A stretch of DNA of 64,000 nt from Ophioceras dolichostomum. Its lineage: Eukaryota; Ascomycota; Sordariomycetes; Magnaporthales; Ophioceraceae. Positions within the stretch are counted from its first letter, which is position 1. The number at the start of each line of letters is the position of its first letter. The stretch spans positions 178,434-242,433 of the forward strand of contig PYST01000012.1 of the NCBI GenBank assembly GCA_003049485.1. Direction: 5' to 3'. The notes below the pieces were generated by a model. It saw only the letters and a list, made by a program, of their open reading frames with translations. It searched no databases and had not been told where the DNA came from. Position numbers and translations under genes: made by a program. Shown here one piece after another: positions 41,018 to 53,748 of this stretch.

Positions 41018-42880
41018 CTAGTACCGGTGACGTGCGTGCTCCCTGAGCTCGCGTAGGTGCCGGCGCGCATACGCGTTGGCGTTGACGGTGCTTGTGCCAG
41101 TAACCGTGACCGTCGACGTGGTCTCCTCGTACTCTGTGACGTAGACGATCTCCTCGGCCCAGACGATCTTGGAGACCACATTGCCCATCGTGACGTACTC
41201 GGTGCTGACCGCCTTAAAGTTCCCGTCGACCTCGGCCTCGCTTGGAGAGGGAGCCGGGGTCGTCGCGGCGGCGGCGGGTGGGCTTTCAACCGGCGCCACA
41301 GAAGGAGCGATGCTGCTGCTGCTGGCGCCCTCCTCTTGTCCGTGGAAGACCTCGCCCGGGAGAGGAGTGCCAGTCGCGGTAGGACCTGGCTTGTAGGTCA
41401 GGGTTGGGACCTCAACGCTGGTGGTTGCGGGTGCCGGGTTTGCCATCGTAGCAGGGCCTGGTCCCAGCTGGATCGCGACGTTTCCTGGAAGCGCAGCGAT
41501 TGGGCCATATGTGTCCTCTGTGGACGCCAGGCTTATCTTATGCTGTATCTGGCATTGGGTCGCCTCGACCTCAGTCTTGATCGTGAACAGCGGACAGTCC
41601 TGAATAAGGCCCGACTCATTCGTGCATGTGTCGACCGCTTGCTGGAGGAATGCCTCGTCCCAACCCATAATGAAGTCTCCGTGGTAGCCAAAACCTGAAA
41701 GGGCACGCGAAGCGTCTGGGGTTAGCTCATAGAATCGGAAACGAGGGGTAGCGGCGTCAACTACTACTTACCGAGAACGTCCCCGTTGGCGACGACAAAG
41801 CGGCCGGCACGATCCTTGAATGCATATGTGTCCCAAATGGTTTCGTAGAGCATGCTCACTAGCCGCACTGGGTGGCTCGCAGGGCAGTTGCCGTTCATGA
41901 CGAGATCCGGGTAGGCCATGTGGTCCTTGTGGTTCGCCGAGTCCAGGTCCCTTCCATTCCAGCAAGACGGAAACATCAACTCGAACCGTAGGCCATTAGC
42001 ACAGTTCGCGTCGAGGAAGGTCTTGTCAGGCATGAAATGACGGTAGAGGGTGCCCTCGGGCTGTCGCTTGTAGTCGAGGCAGTTGAAGCCGACCGCGCGC
42101 TGCGAGAGACTGAATTGGTCGATCTGGCCCAGTTGTGCCCAACTAGACTTCTCGGGATCGGGCTGATTCACGTCGCCGAGGTATTCGGAGTAGTTGCGGC
42201 GGGTGCTGTCTCCAGCAATCATGCGAAATCCCTTGGGAAAGGCCTTGACTGTCTCCGTCGCATTGTGGAACAGAAGGTAGTATCTACTCAAAGTTAGCGA
42301 ATAGAGCCATGGAAAAGAGAGAGTGCGAGCTAGGTTGAGGAGGCCGCTCGGGTACTCACGCCAGCATGCCGCCCTTCTGACCAACGGCCTCGTACTGGCC
42401 GGTGGTGGCATCCTCGAAGTATACTGCAGGATGCCAGTAGGCGGACTTGTCCTCTTTGACTCTGCAGGAAGTGCAATCGCCGTTCATGAGGTCGTCGTAC
42501 GTGGCAGTCTCGGAGAATCCTGGTGGGGGCTCAAGTTAGTCGTATGGTTCCTTCTCCCCGTCGTCGGAGGGCGGCACGGGCATTGTTGATGTGTCTGGGG
42601 ATGTGAGGCAGATGCGACAGGGAAGGCACGAGAATGATGCGCAGCGCGGGGACGCTACCGTCTCCATGGCATCCCTTCTAGTCCTCCCGATCGAAGAACA
42701 AAGCCGGCAAGATTTCTTACCTGAAGAGCCGTGAATCGCATGGCAGTGCTGTGATGGCTGTCCAGGAGCCATGAGCGGGTCCATACGGGCAAGCGCAACA
42801 CGACCCTGGCACTCCATGCGCCAGAAGGCGTTGGCTTTGAGGGCCAAACCGCCGGCGACGACCAGGGCGCTCAGCTTCAT
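41018..42880 (-). CDS. Secreted DUF1996 domain protein
   Basis: Four exons, 42880-42721, 42519-42360, 42283-41772 and 41694-41018; 502 residues, all phases consistent. A signal peptide (MKLSALVVAGGLALKANA) precedes the DUF1996 domain: ARMDPLMAPGQPSQHCHAIH, CTSCRVKEDKSAYWHPAVYF, GFRMIAGD and MFPSCWNG. Residues SCWNGRDLDSANHKDHMAYP and the Cys/His pattern are typical. The domain's function is unknown; it occurs in secreted and cell-wall proteins of filamentous fungi, sometimes with WSC domains. After about residue 350 a Ser/Thr/Pro/Ala-rich segment (likely O-glycosylated) leads to a Thr/Val-rich stretch and a basic tail. No GPI signal is evident. Extracellular or wall location is inferred. Confidence 0.88.
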
Positions 42881-45800
42881 GTTGGCGGAGTAGATGACGA
42901 AATGATGGAATGATGTGTCGACCGAAAGAAAACGGTAGATACTAGTAGTAGCAGTTCTCTATCAAAGAATGCGCCTTTGGGTTTGGAAAGGAGTGTGTGT
43001 AGTTGGGTTGAAGATTGGTTTGCGCGTTGTAGATGGAGGTTGGCGGGGATTTTAAACGGCAGACCGCAAGAAAGGAAAGTTGGCCCAGCACAGTAAGGTG
43101 AAGGTATTGTTATTGTTCTTATTCAGGGAGTGACGGGAGTGGGCGAGGTGATCAGGTGACCTTGGATGGCGCCGTGGTCATCGGTTCGTGGAGGAAGGTG
43201 CGATGTCGTCGCGCGAGGAGGAAGGTGTGGCTCGGTGTGCAGTCGCCAGTTATTCACTGCCGCGGGGCAACCACGGTTGATAGCGCAACGCGCCTGTCCT
43301 CGGCCACGACTTCCTTCAGATGAATCCGATATTGGGCCTAGTAATCAGGCCACCTCAGAATGTCCGTCTCCTTCGACTCGGTTTCCCTCCCCTGGCGGAA
43401 GGATAGGACGGATGGGGCCGCTTTCCTGCTTCGGCTTATCGGTGTGACGATGATCCCTTTCGTACACCGCGGTCTGGCCTCCCCGTCCTCAGGTCCTCAA
43501 AGCCGGCGTGGAAGTGGCTTACTAGGCAAATGCCAACAAGCCAGCGTAACTCACGCAGGAGCAGATCCAGATCCAAATCCAACACAGATTCTACCGTCAC
43601 TATCGTCGACGCCGCCCGCCGTATGGGAGTCGAGAGGTCGGAAGACTCGAATTTGTAGGTGAATCGAAAAACCTCCAGTCACACGGAACTTGGTGCCAGG
43701 GATACTGGACACCTCACACCCTCAAGATGACCGTTACGTTATCGGAATGCCGGTTCGGAGAAAGGAGTGATTCAAATCGTGATGGACGTTGGCTACCAAC
43801 GAGTGAGTAACTGGGTCTTACTCAAAGAAACGAATGCGATCAACACTTCAGTGCGAAAGACGAACAGAAAAGAGCGAAAGAGAAAAAAGGTTGCCCAAGA
43901 CGGCAAAACCGCAGAAGAGAAAAGAGCGTGTGCGCGAGACGAAGAGAATGGACGTCGAGGCCAACCACCACAGAGAACGCAACAAGAAGAGAGTGTGGTG
44001 GTAGAGAAAAAGGGAGGAAGTGAAGAAAAAGGAGGGTGGAAGATGTGAAGGATGAAAAGGGAGAGAGACAGGCGGCCGAAAGTGGGGAGACAAGGGTTGG
44101 AGATATTCATTTCTCGTCGGGGAGCACACCCACTTTAGTCCACAACCACCACAACTTTGCGGCTCGGTTCTCCAGACTACAATGTATAGTGCCAGTCGGG
44201 TGAAATCGAGGAGCTGAATTAACTGACTGCCACTCGGGACTCCATTGTCCAGTGCTTTGTACGTATCCGTACTCCGTACACCTACCACGTACACATACCA
44301 TCTCCATCGTCTGGGACCCGAAGGCGCCCACCACGGCCAGCCCACGACCTATCCCACATCGCGATTCATCAGCAGTCTTCGCCAGGGCGTCTGCAGCTCG
44401 GAAGACCACGAGACACGACCTTTGAATCGCCAGCAAGAATAGATTAAGGGAAGCCCCTCAAGGGTGGCCCGTCTCGGGGGTGGAAACATGGGTGCCCTGG
44501 TCTTCAACCCTTCTCACCAAAAAATCGCATTGTGATCTGCTGGCTGAGCCTTTCTGTGGACGACCGTGTGGACCGCCGCCCACTTCCCCCGTCATCGTTT
44601 GCAAGTCGCTCGCTGGGCAGGGGGTTTGGGTTGGGGGGAGAGCAGTTTTGGGCCATGCCGTCTGGAAGGTCTGGTGCTGGGGTGGCACACACTTTGGGCA
44701 GGACGCCACTTGCAACTTTGCGACTTTGCGACAGCCGCTCGCCGGGTTCTCGCAGTCGCACAGGCATGTCCAGGTTGGCTGGTTAGATCTGCTGTCACTT
44801 TCCCGGGGGTCTTCAAGGGATGGCAGGGGATCAGCGCCAGGGGAAGCAGCCAATCAGGAGTGCTGAACCCACGAAAAGAGGAATGCGAAGAATTTCGTCC
44901 CTCGCATTCCAAACGCATTGCCGATAGATTCCAGTCGCTCTTTCTCCTGCACGAAGCTCCTTGGCAACCCCGGTCGCTTCTCCGACGAAGCGGTCGCATG
45001 TCGCAATTCGGTCGCAATACCAATGAAAATCATCTCTTGCACAGCCTTCCCGATGCTGGGCGAGAACGACGACGTTGTGCCCCACTGTCGTGCCCGACTG
45101 GTGTACCCTCCCAACTCTTCGCACAACTTACAACTCATGCAGTTCAAATCTCCCTCCGCGACTTCCCTCCTGCACCCGCGCCCTCTGTGGCACCACTAAG
45201 GCATTACTTCGTGGCATCCTTATGTGCTGGCGCCGCGTTGTTGGTCTATCTTGCGTCTGGGAACGAGCGTTGTGCAAAAACGGAGGCCCTGGTGAAGGCA
45301 TCGGTTGGTGGTGGTGGTCGCTTCAACCCCATCAAGGGGTGCACGTAGGCCAAGCGGGGTGATACCCAATTAACGCCAGGGGGCGGGTGTTAAGCTTCCA
45401 CCAGGGTCCTTATTGCTTTTGAAACTGTTTCAGACGAACAGGCGGGCCAATCGTCTGTGGGCAAGTCGGCACTAACAAGCCAGCCATTATTTGGTACCCC
45501 AAAGACCCCGCCGGAATCTCCCAATTGGACCATTTCTTCTGTAGGCTCTCGTCTGTCCCTGCTTGCTTGTCCCCCTCACCTGTCACTGCGCCGCGAGCAA
45601 GCACGAACGACTCCTCAGCTCAACATCGGATATCCTATTTTGGGCAAGTTGTGATGCTATTCTGAGGTTATCTCATTACCTCGCCTTGCAGCTCTTGGTC
45701 TTCCTTCATACGCGGTGCGTCCGGGGACGGATGGTGAGCAATCTGAATACCATTTAAACGGCTCGCCGATTATGATGCACAAATCGCCAAAGAGGATGTG

Positions 45801-46693
45801 CCGTCGATCGCCGTGGACGATGCGCAACCGGCAGAATGGACGGGCCCATTCCAGGTCTCCGGGCGGCCTGAAGGAGGCGGCACACGCGCGATAAGGAAAC
45901 GGTCGCACGACTTCGGCTGAAAAGACAAGACCTTCTCCAATTTACGATCTGACCGATGGGAAAGACTATGCGAAGTCGCACCTCAGTACCTAGTACACAC
46001 CTCCATGGGTCTTGGTTCAACATGAGCCGGTCGGCAGATCTCTATCAGAGGTCGGCATAAAAATCCGTCATTCCATTAGGATAGGAATTCCATCAGGATG
46101 GAGCTGGGTTCAGGCTCTACGGAGCGCTTGAATGAAGATGACAAGCTCTGGCCGATGAGCTTCTGTCCTCTGATTGCTTGCAGCGGGATGAGCAAGGAGC
46201 ATCCTATGAATCCAGGCATTGCAGGAGCGCTTCGTTGGTCCTGTGTGATCGCCAAGCTTGACTGTCAAGACTCTAGACTGTCTATCCCAATTGAATAGGC
46301 GTCCCGGCCGGCATTCTGTCCATTCCACTGAAGTTTGTGCAATGGAGTGTGACACTGACACCGCCCGAGACAAACAAAAGTCCGATCTGAGTAGTTGTTG
46401 ACCGAATGTGCCCCCCATCAAGAGAGAAATAGGATTCAGGGGCACTGCACACGTGACTAGAAACAAGGTCTGCTGAATACGCACGTGACAGACCCCACGT
46501 AATTCCCACCAGCCACATATGTGGCACACTGACAACTTCGAGGTGGACAAGCCACGAATACCTTCACGATGCATGCAACCCCGTACACGGTTGCTGCTGG
46601 GAAGCATATCACGCAGCCGAAAGAAAACTAAATTTACGATGTTACGATATTTATGAAATTCCTGCAAGTGACTCGAAAAGTACGACAGCCACA
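42881..46693. other. Gene-poor region of 3.8 kb
   Basis: Upstream of both the DUF1996 gene (minus) and SWA2 (plus). Open frames up to about 260 codons occur at 44566-45348 and 46110-46793, but they overlap other frames on both strands, lack domains and show no splice-linked extension. A purine-rich run lies at 43850-44060 and a CAGTACCTAGTACA-like palindrome near 45985. No RNA gene or transposon protein recognised. Confidence 0.5.
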
Positions 46694-49594
46694 ATGGACG
46701 ACCTCTCCGGCCTGGATTGGTCTTCGTCAACGGCGGACAAGACGACCAAGCCTCCGCCAATGAACCCCGCAAGCGCCTTCTCGTATCCGTCACTCATGCC
46801 GACCCCTTCGCCCTTCGCCTCCGGTCGCAACACGCCATTATCCGCACAAGGTTCGGGAAACGTGGGGCTCAAGCCGGCGGCGGCGAAGCCAGCTCAGGAT
46901 AGCTTCAGCAACCTTGTCAACTTCGGCTCTGCCAAGAACACTGCCAACCTTAGCTTGAGGGAACGACAAGAGCTGCTCGAGGCCGAAAAGCGCAAGAAAG
47001 AAGAGGACAGGAGAAAAAAGGCACATGCAAACTACGGAGACGGACAATTTTGGGACTCTTTGGGACAGGGATCTGCCTCCGGCTCCCGGACGGCCTCGCC
47101 CGCCATCCCACCACCCACGCTTCGCGCCCAAAACGATCAGAAAGACGACGAGGATCTATTCGCAGCTTTCAACGCCGATACCAAGGTTGACAACGCCAGC
47201 TATTTTCCTCCGGGATCTCAGTTAGGGCCAGCGTCAAGGGGATCTACCCCTGCAAGCGGCGCCGGGCTGAATTTAACGAGTGCTAGCGCGTGGGCGAAGC
47301 CAAGCTCCTCCAACAGAGGTTTCGGCGAGAACGACGACGACCCTTTCGGCCTTAGTAAACTGAAGCTTAGCGCGCCTACTGCTACCTTTGCGGCGGGTTC
47401 TGACGAGGACGATGACCTACTCGGTGATCTCGGTCGGCCAGTGGAGGAGGTTAAGAAGGAACAGCAGGCCAAAGCTCAGGCAAAGGCCAGGGCTGCAAAA
47501 CCAGAGCCGGAACCAGGGAAGCCTATAGAAGATTCCAGTTCTGATTCTGAGGATAGTGACGACAGGGCCGTGCCGTCAGGGAACGATCCGTTCGACAAGG
47601 CCGTGGCACAGATCGTTGACTGTGGATTTACGCCTGAGAATGCTCGAAGAGCGCTGACCGAAAGTGGGGCTGGGCTCAACGTTCAGGCTGCGGTGAGCTG
47701 GCTCCTTGATGAAGCCCACAGACAAACGAAGGAGAAGGCGAGAGCCAGGCGACCCCAGGCAAGCCAGCTCAGGGCCGAAGAAGAGAGGTCAACAACTGGG
47801 CGAGCCAGGGGCTCCAGCCCGGCATGGATGAGGGAAGACGACGCGCCTCCAAGGAGAAGTGATAGCCGATCCCCAGCAGTGGGCGACGGTGATTTCGCAA
47901 AAAGTGCGGCTGCATTAGGGAATAACCTGTTAAAATCTGCCAACTCGCTGTGGAAGACTGGCCAGAAGAAGGTCCAGAAGGCAGTTGCCGACTTTCAGCA
48001 GGAGGGGGGCGATCCGAACCAGCCCAAGTGGATGCGATCGGCACAACAGGAGAGGAACTACGAGAATGATGCACCTAGACGGCGAGCAGATGCTACCGAC
48101 GAGGCCATGCTGCTCGACTCTGGGATGCGGCCTGGGAGGCGCGCTGTCCCAGAACCAGGAAAGTCAGCAACCAGCCAGAGCTCATCTCGTGACCAATCTC
48201 CTGCTCAGCGCGCATCCTCTGGTAGTCGTCCTCAGGCGGTACCGAAGTGGCAGCAGTCTGCTCATCAACAGCCACTGGATGCTCGGCCCCGGCTCAGCAA
48301 GCAGGCGATCGAAGAACAGAGCTCACACGCGTACGTCAGCCCTGCCAGGAGGAAGAAGACCACACCACAGCCGCCGCCAGAAGTGAGGTCGCCACCCCCG
48401 CAGCCTGAACCAGATCTTCTGTTCGGCTCGAACGCACCCAGTCAAGCGCCATCACGCGGTCCGGTGCAGCGCTCTTCTCCCAACCCAGTGAGGCCAGCTG
48501 TCAGCCCATCTCCACGCGTTGTGCAGGCGCCAAGACCTGCCCGTCAAATTCCTCCGCTCTCTGCTATCGCGCTGCAGGCGTCGACTCAGCACCGTGTCGA
48601 GGGCACTGCACACTTCAAGCGCGGCGACTACGCGTCCGCCCACGCCTCGTACAGCAACTCCCTCTCGGCCCTTCCTCCGACGCACCCTCTAGCCATCCTC
48701 CTCCTGTGTAACCACGCCTTGACGGCGCTAAAGACAGGAGAGCCCCGCCAAGCCGTCGACGACGCCGATGCGGCGCTGAAGCTCATCGGCCCAGGCAAGG
48801 GCTACGGAGAGACCGTCTCCTTAGACAACAACGGCGGCGAGACCCGCGACATGAAGGACCTGTACGGCAAGGCGCTGACCCGGAAAGCCGAGGCGCTCGA
48901 GCAGATGGAGAAGTGGGGCGACGCCGGCGTCGTGTGGCAGGTCTGCGTGGAGGCCAACATCGGCGGGCCGACCGCAGTCGCCGGCCGGCAGCGCTGCCAG
49001 AAGGCCCTGGCGCCCAAGCCCAAGCCGAGCCCTACACCCACCGCCACTCCTGCAGCAGCTAGGCCGAAGCTGCGGCCGTCCGCCGCCGCCGCCGCCGCCG
49101 CACCAAAAAGCCAGGAGGCCGTCGAGAGGTTGCGCGCGGCAAACGAGGCGGCGCAGAAGGCGGACGCGGAGAAGTTCGCGCTGGTGGACCAGGTCGACGC
49201 GCGCGTCGCGGCGTGGCGCGACGGGAAGCGCGAGAACCTGCGCGCGCTGCTGGGCAGTCTGGACCAGGTCCTGTGGGAGGGCAGCGGGTGGAAGAAGGTG
49301 GGGCTGCATGAGCTGGTCGTGGCGAACAAGGTGAAGATCGTTTACATGAAGGCCATTGCGAAGTGCCATCCCGACAAGGTAAGGCTTCATCCATGCCCGG
49401 GTATCTTTCTTATATATAGCTGCTCTCTCCTTGCGTCATCTTAGCAGAGTTATTGACTGGCACCTGACTCGTGATCGAAACAAAACAAACAGATTCCAAC
49501 GGATGCGAGCACTGAGGTCCGTATGATCGCCGGGTTCGTCTTCAGCACGCTGAACGAGAGTTGGGACAAGTTCAAGGCGGAGAACGGACTGTGA
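46694..49594 (+). CDS. SWA2: Auxilin-like clathrin uncoating J-protein (SWA2)
   Basis: Two exons, 46694-49378 and 49493-49594; 928 residues. The N-terminus has clathrin/adaptor-type motifs: short acidic-Phe/Trp pieces such as DDLSGLDW, DDPFGL and ANYGDGQFWDSLGQG. A UBA domain lies at about 300-345 (AVAQIVDCGFTPENARRALT, WLLDEA), then TPR-type helices at about 623-720 (GTAHFKRGDYASAHASYSNS). The C-terminal J domain ends the protein, with HPDK at 892-895 immediately before the intron. This UBA-TPR-J order is that of yeast Swa2, which recruits Hsp70 to strip clathrin from vesicles. The last exon (33 codons) completes the J domain (FVFSTLNESWDKFKAENGL). Confidence 0.93.
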
Positions 49595-50125
49595 GATTTT
49601 GTAGGCGGAGTTCAAGAGAGAAAGAGTCGGATGCTGCGCCCATAGTCGCCGCCCTCCTAAGTTGATGGTCACCTAGAGAACTATATGCAGGATGTACCTG
49701 AGGCAGGTGGTAGATCTCTCTAACGCGAGTCGGGGCATATTACATTAACAACAGCTTAGGAAATCTAGAAAGATATCATGAGATGGTACACGCGGGGTTC
49801 CCCTGTTGAGGTATTCCCTCTGACTCTCTGACCCGATGGTTGTGCGAAACTGCGAGACTGAGTCCCAAGACCGCTGGGGTGCTATTACGAGTCTTTCGAG
49901 CTGCAGGAGAGGGACGGATTTGGTGACTCGCCAAAAATCTTGCATCCCTTGAACCTCAAAACTAACGGACTATCGCTCTCGTGATGTGTCGAGGGAGTAT
50001 GGCGGCTTCTCTGGTGCAGGTGCACTTCCGTGCTGGATTGTCGTAGCATACAGTGGTGGCTTTGCGCCATTCCCCTTTCTGCTTCAACGCTGCTCCTTCC
50101 AGACCTCTTTCTCCCTCACTACTCA
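49595..50125. other. Convergent intergenic region
   Basis: About 530 bases of 3' flank for SWA2 and UBC7. No gene, repeat or RNA seen. Confidence 0.55.
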
Positions 50126-50738
50126 TCACAGCCCCAGCATCCTCCGCACCCCATCACGTACCTTCTTCTCGTACTCGTCCCTCCGGTCGCGCCACATCTT
50201 GGCGGCCTCGACGTTGGCGGGGCTCTCGTCGTTGGGCTCCGCGAGCATGCTCATGACCGAAATCAGGATTTTCTCCACCGACTGTATCGGGGACCACCGC
50301 TCGGAGGCGTGCTCGTAGTGGTTCGGGTCGTCGCCCGGTGGGTGCAGGATCGAGATGCAGACTAGGCCGCTGGGGTATACTGAGAGGGGGGGTCGGTCAG
50401 TCAGAGTTCAGAGTTTCGGTATTGGGAGGAGCGGAGAGGGCGGGCCGGTCGGTCCTCTTTCTGTTGTCTCATGTGAGGAACTACTACTGACCATTGGGAT
50501 GCCACACCTCCGAGAGGAACTTCATGGTAGGTGGCGCCAGGGGATAGTCTTTGGGGAAGCGCAGCTCGGCGGGGAAGACGCCGCCCTCGAATGGAGTGCC
50601 CTCCGGCCCCTGAATCATCGCCTCCCAGTGCAGCAGGTCATCCTCGCTGACTGGCCCAGCCGTGATGCCCTCGGGAGGGTTGTTGGTGAGTGCGCGGTAC
50701 TCCCCGAGGAGCCGGCGGTGAGCTGTGGACTGAGCCAT
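50126..50738 (-). CDS. UBC7: Ubiquitin-conjugating enzyme E2, UBC7 type
   Basis: Two exons, 50738-50492 and 50379-50126; 166 residues, one more than yeast Ubc7. ATG 50738 opens [20 protein letters not shown]. The HPN motif (VWHPNG) precedes the intron, and the active-site cysteine C90 (GLVCISIL) lies just after it. The acidic loop [17 protein letters not shown] next to the active site is the diagnostic insertion of Ubc7/UBE2G enzymes. Ubc7 works at the ER membrane with Cue1 and the Hrd1 and Doa10 ligases in ER-associated degradation. The split codon G/TA encodes valine. Divergent from the Mmc1-like gene, 448 bases apart. Confidence 0.96.
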
Positions 50739-51186
50739 CGAGCTCTTCTGGTGGGGTGACGATGATCGACGATGTCTTCCCCTCGGAAGCGCGGGGTAAG
50801 TTCGTGGTGGCGTTGGTAGCTTAAGCTTCGGCAAGTGAGTTTGTGCGGAACACGACGTAGATGATATACTAGAATACGTGTACGTGTTTAACCGTAAAAG
50901 AGCGGTATGAATGTTCGGCGTCGGCGAGTCAAATGTCCGTCAACGTTAGATCTGAGGAACTGTTAACGTGGCGGATTGTGGGGTTTGGCGCCAACCGATC
51001 GCCCGGTCGTTGCAGTTTGCGGGGCCGGCAGGAGCTGCTTCGCGCACAGTGCTATCAGGATCGCACAACACCTGCATCTGCAATTGGCGATTCAAGCTCC
51101 CAGCTCCGAAGCTCTCCACAATTTCCACACTCCGTTTCCATCCGGCAGGGTGAACTGATGAGCGCGAGACGGCGAAGAAAACGACG
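50739..51186. promoter_or_regulatory. Divergent promoter of UBC7 and the Mmc1-like gene
   Basis: A 448-base interval between two divergent start codons, so both promoters are here. An imperfect ACGTGT/ACACGTA element near 50875-50885 is the only motif that stands out. No gene. Confidence 0.5.
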
Positions 51187-53169
51187 ATGCCACCTCGGCT
51201 AGCCCTTCGCGGCGTCCTCAGCCATGCTGGGGGAATCAGGCACGCGATTCTGACCCCGAAAAGAACGTTTCTCGGCTCTCGGTGCCTCTCCATAGCATCG
51301 ATTCCCACCTCACCCGGCCCACATCGAAGTCGAAAGTTTCGGGAGAGCCCCACGACGCGACGTTCAGCATCAACCGCCAGCGCCAGCAATGGCGACGCCA
51401 CGTTGGCCCCTTTTTCTGCGGAAAATCCGCGGAGAGAACTTGAGGGCGCCCTAGAAGGCCTGAGGATTGAGAGTGCACCCGCCTACCGAGCCTTTTTCGA
51501 CACTGCACTGGGCAACCTCCGCGAGGAGCCGGGGCAGGAGAGCATCAGCCTGGCGGTCTGTGGGCTTGGGTCGAGTGATACTGGCGCCGCCGATCCAAAC
51601 AATGGACTCGCAGCCGCCAAGTCGCTGCTCCGAACGATACTGGCGGATCCACTCGGGTCGGAGCAGGAATGGGAGAGGCAATTGGCACAGCACGACTTCA
51701 GCAAGCCATTGCTGGTCCGTATCCGGGCCCATCAGTCAGGGCAAAATCTGCCCGATACAGCTGTGTACCTGCAACCGCCAGCGACCGAAGCCGATGTTCT
51801 GGAGCTGTTGGTACACTCCCCGACTTTCAATGGCAGTAGCCTGAGCATCTGGCTCGGGGCGTCGAAGCCGGGTGAAGTGAGGACGCCGAATAGGCTGGAT
51901 GATTCGAATACAGAGTCTGTGGCTACTTTTGAGCGCAGTGCCCTTCTCCAACCCCGCACACTCGAGAGCTCAAGCATGTCAAGGGAGGGTGTGCACAGGA
52001 CATTGTTCGTTGCCGACAACATACTAGGCGCTGCGCAGGTGCTTAGGCTACCTCTGGTGCCAGGCAGCGAGAATGTGGCTGCGGCGGTGAACCTCAAGAC
52101 CTCCGCTGGCGACGCAACGACCGGCTCTCTCTTTATCCGAGTCGACGTCGACTCCGGCGTCAAGGCCATTGACCTTTTTCGTCAAGACGTTAGCAACGCC
52201 ATGCACTACGAAGCGCTATGGTCACAGAGCAACCTTGGTGAGGCGAAGGAGTGGCTGCTGGCTGGGGTGAAGTCCAACGACGACGGCGAAACAAAGCTAG
52301 CCGTGCGACAGCTGATATCGACCTTGCTACGTACCACTCTGGCGTCGATCCCGCGTCCCCTTTCAATAGACCTGGCTCAGAGGAGCCAGACCCTGCGCGA
52401 TATTGAAGGCCTGGACAAGGCGCTCAACGAGTGGGCCAGTGGCGCGCACCTGGAGCTCGAGGAGGAGCTGAACATTGCATTCACGGGTCGTCGGTGGCGC
52501 AAACTGGGCTGGTGGAAACTGTTTTGGCGCGTCGATGACGTGGGAATGCTCTCGACCGAAACGATCGGAAGTCGGTTCCTCCCCGCCTCCGAGCGCGGGA
52601 TCATATACCTGGCCGGCTGCGTCCAGGCGAAACTGCCAGCACAGGATGGGCCCTGGCAGTCCTACTCGCTGCCTCGCTCAACCTCACCAGAGGATGGCAG
52701 TACGGGCTCGCCAACGACGGTGACTCCCCCGCCGCCCAAGACCCGCTGGCCGACCAACATCTCTCGCACGAAGCGCTACTTGCTGGACGAGACCGTGCCG
52801 GCACTGCAGGCCCTGGCGCAAAAGCTGGTCGTGCACACGCTCAGCACCACGACGCTGACGACGTCCCTCGGCATACTCATGTACCTGTCGTCGTTCGGCA
52901 TCTACGAGTCCGGCGCCGTCGCGGCGCTCGGCGGCGTCTGGGCCCTGCGCCGCATGCAGAAGAAGTGGGAGACGGCGCGCGAGTACTGGGAAGGGGAGGT
53001 CCGCGAAGAGGGCCGGAAGGCCGTCAGGGCCGTGGAGGCCAGCTTCCTGGAGGTGCTTGATCGGGAAAAGCAGAGGGTGGCGGTGGAGGAAGCGCGCGAC
53101 GGCGAGCGCAGGAAGAGCGTAGAGGAGAAGGTTGGGAGAGCGGAGGCTGCTCTTGCGAAGTTGAAGTAG
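51187..53169 (+). CDS. Mmc1-like mitochondrial protein
   Basis: Single exon of 660 residues. The N-terminal 70 residues are Arg/Ser-rich without acids, as in a mitochondrial presequence. The block GRRWRKLGWWKLFWRVDDVG near residue 435, followed by RFLPASERGIIYLAG, matches what I recall of the fungal Mmc1 C-terminal region, an organelle protein with a degenerate dynamin-like fold. Two hydrophobic segments follow (TTLTTSLGILMYLSSFGIY and GAVAALGGVWALR), forming a probable hairpin membrane anchor. The C-terminus is an Arg/Glu/Lys coiled coil. No intact P-loop is seen. Mitochondrial membrane location is inferred; the family name is from memory and should be treated as probable only. Confidence 0.65.
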   Translation: MPPRLALRGVLSHAGGIRHAILTPKRTFLGSRCLSIASIPTSPGPHRSRKFRESPTTRRSASTASASNGDATLAPFSAENPRRELEGALEGLRIESAPAYRAFFDTALGNLREEPGQESISLAVCGLGSSDTGAADPNNGLAAAKSLLRTILADPLGSEQEWERQLAQHDFSKPLLVRIRAHQSGQNLPDTAVYLQPPATEADVLELLVHSPTFNGSSLSIWLGASKPGEVRTPNRLDDSNTESVATFERSALLQPRTLESSSMSREGVHRTLFVADNILGAAQVLRLPLVPGSENVAAAVNLKTSAGDATTGSLFIRVDVDSGVKAIDLFRQDVSNAMHYEALWSQSNLGEAKEWLLAGVKSNDDGETKLAVRQLISTLLRTTLASIPRPLSIDLAQRSQTLRDIEGLDKALNEWASGAHLELEEELNIAFTGRRWRKLGWWKLFWRVDDVGMLSTETIGSRFLPASERGIIYLAGCVQAKLPAQDGPWQSYSLPRSTSPEDGSTGSPTTVTPPPPKTRWPTNISRTKRYLLDETVPALQALAQKLVVHTLSTTTLTTSLGILMYLSSFGIYESGAVAALGGVWALRRMQKKWETAREYWEGEVREEGRKAVRAVEASFLEVLDREKQRVAVEEARDGERRKSVEEKVGRAEAALAKLK

Positions 53170-53748
53170 TGAGTGCGCAACCAGCGCAGCTGCTGCCGTG
53201 CTCGGTGCTTTGTATGATAGGTACCTCTATTCTACACATGTGTTGATTTTGCTTTGTACATATACCATACCTCACTCACGTCGCTAGTAGCGAAGTACCT
53301 ATATTCTAGGGGGGAATGGGTTCGGGAAAATGAAAAGTAGAGCATATAGGCTTGCACCTTCACTACACGCCTTGCCCACGATATCTCAATGGTTCCTTGA
53401 CTGGATACCTGGAAAACCTGCAAAGTGCTGTTTGAAGAGGCACTCTTGCCTACATCTATTCCCCTTTGCGAACGGACGAAACTAAGCGCCCTGGTTGAGT
53501 TACAGCGGATTCTGCCCTTCCCGCCAAAAATTCAAAACGCCAGAGGGAATCATTTTTTGTCCGGATGAACATAGAATCAGATCGCTTGTTCTTTTTTTGT
53601 CCTCCTCTGCTGCTGCTGCTTGCCCTCGAGGGAGAACTCCGCGGCTCCCCCGTATAGCCCAGCCCAACCCGAAGATATCAAGGTAACATGACCAAACCCA
53701 ACCCAAACATGAAAACATCATACCGGAAACAAAAAAGCGCTTCTCTTT
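53170..53748. other. Convergent intergenic region
   Basis: About 580 bases of 3' flank for the Mmc1-like gene and SmD3. A TAGGTACCT motif lies at 53219-53227. No gene seen. Confidence 0.55.

Noticed and set aside
44566..45348. A 260-codon frame in the 3.8 kb gene-poor region
   Set aside because: It overlaps several similar-length frames on both strands, lacks motifs and has no splice-linked partner.
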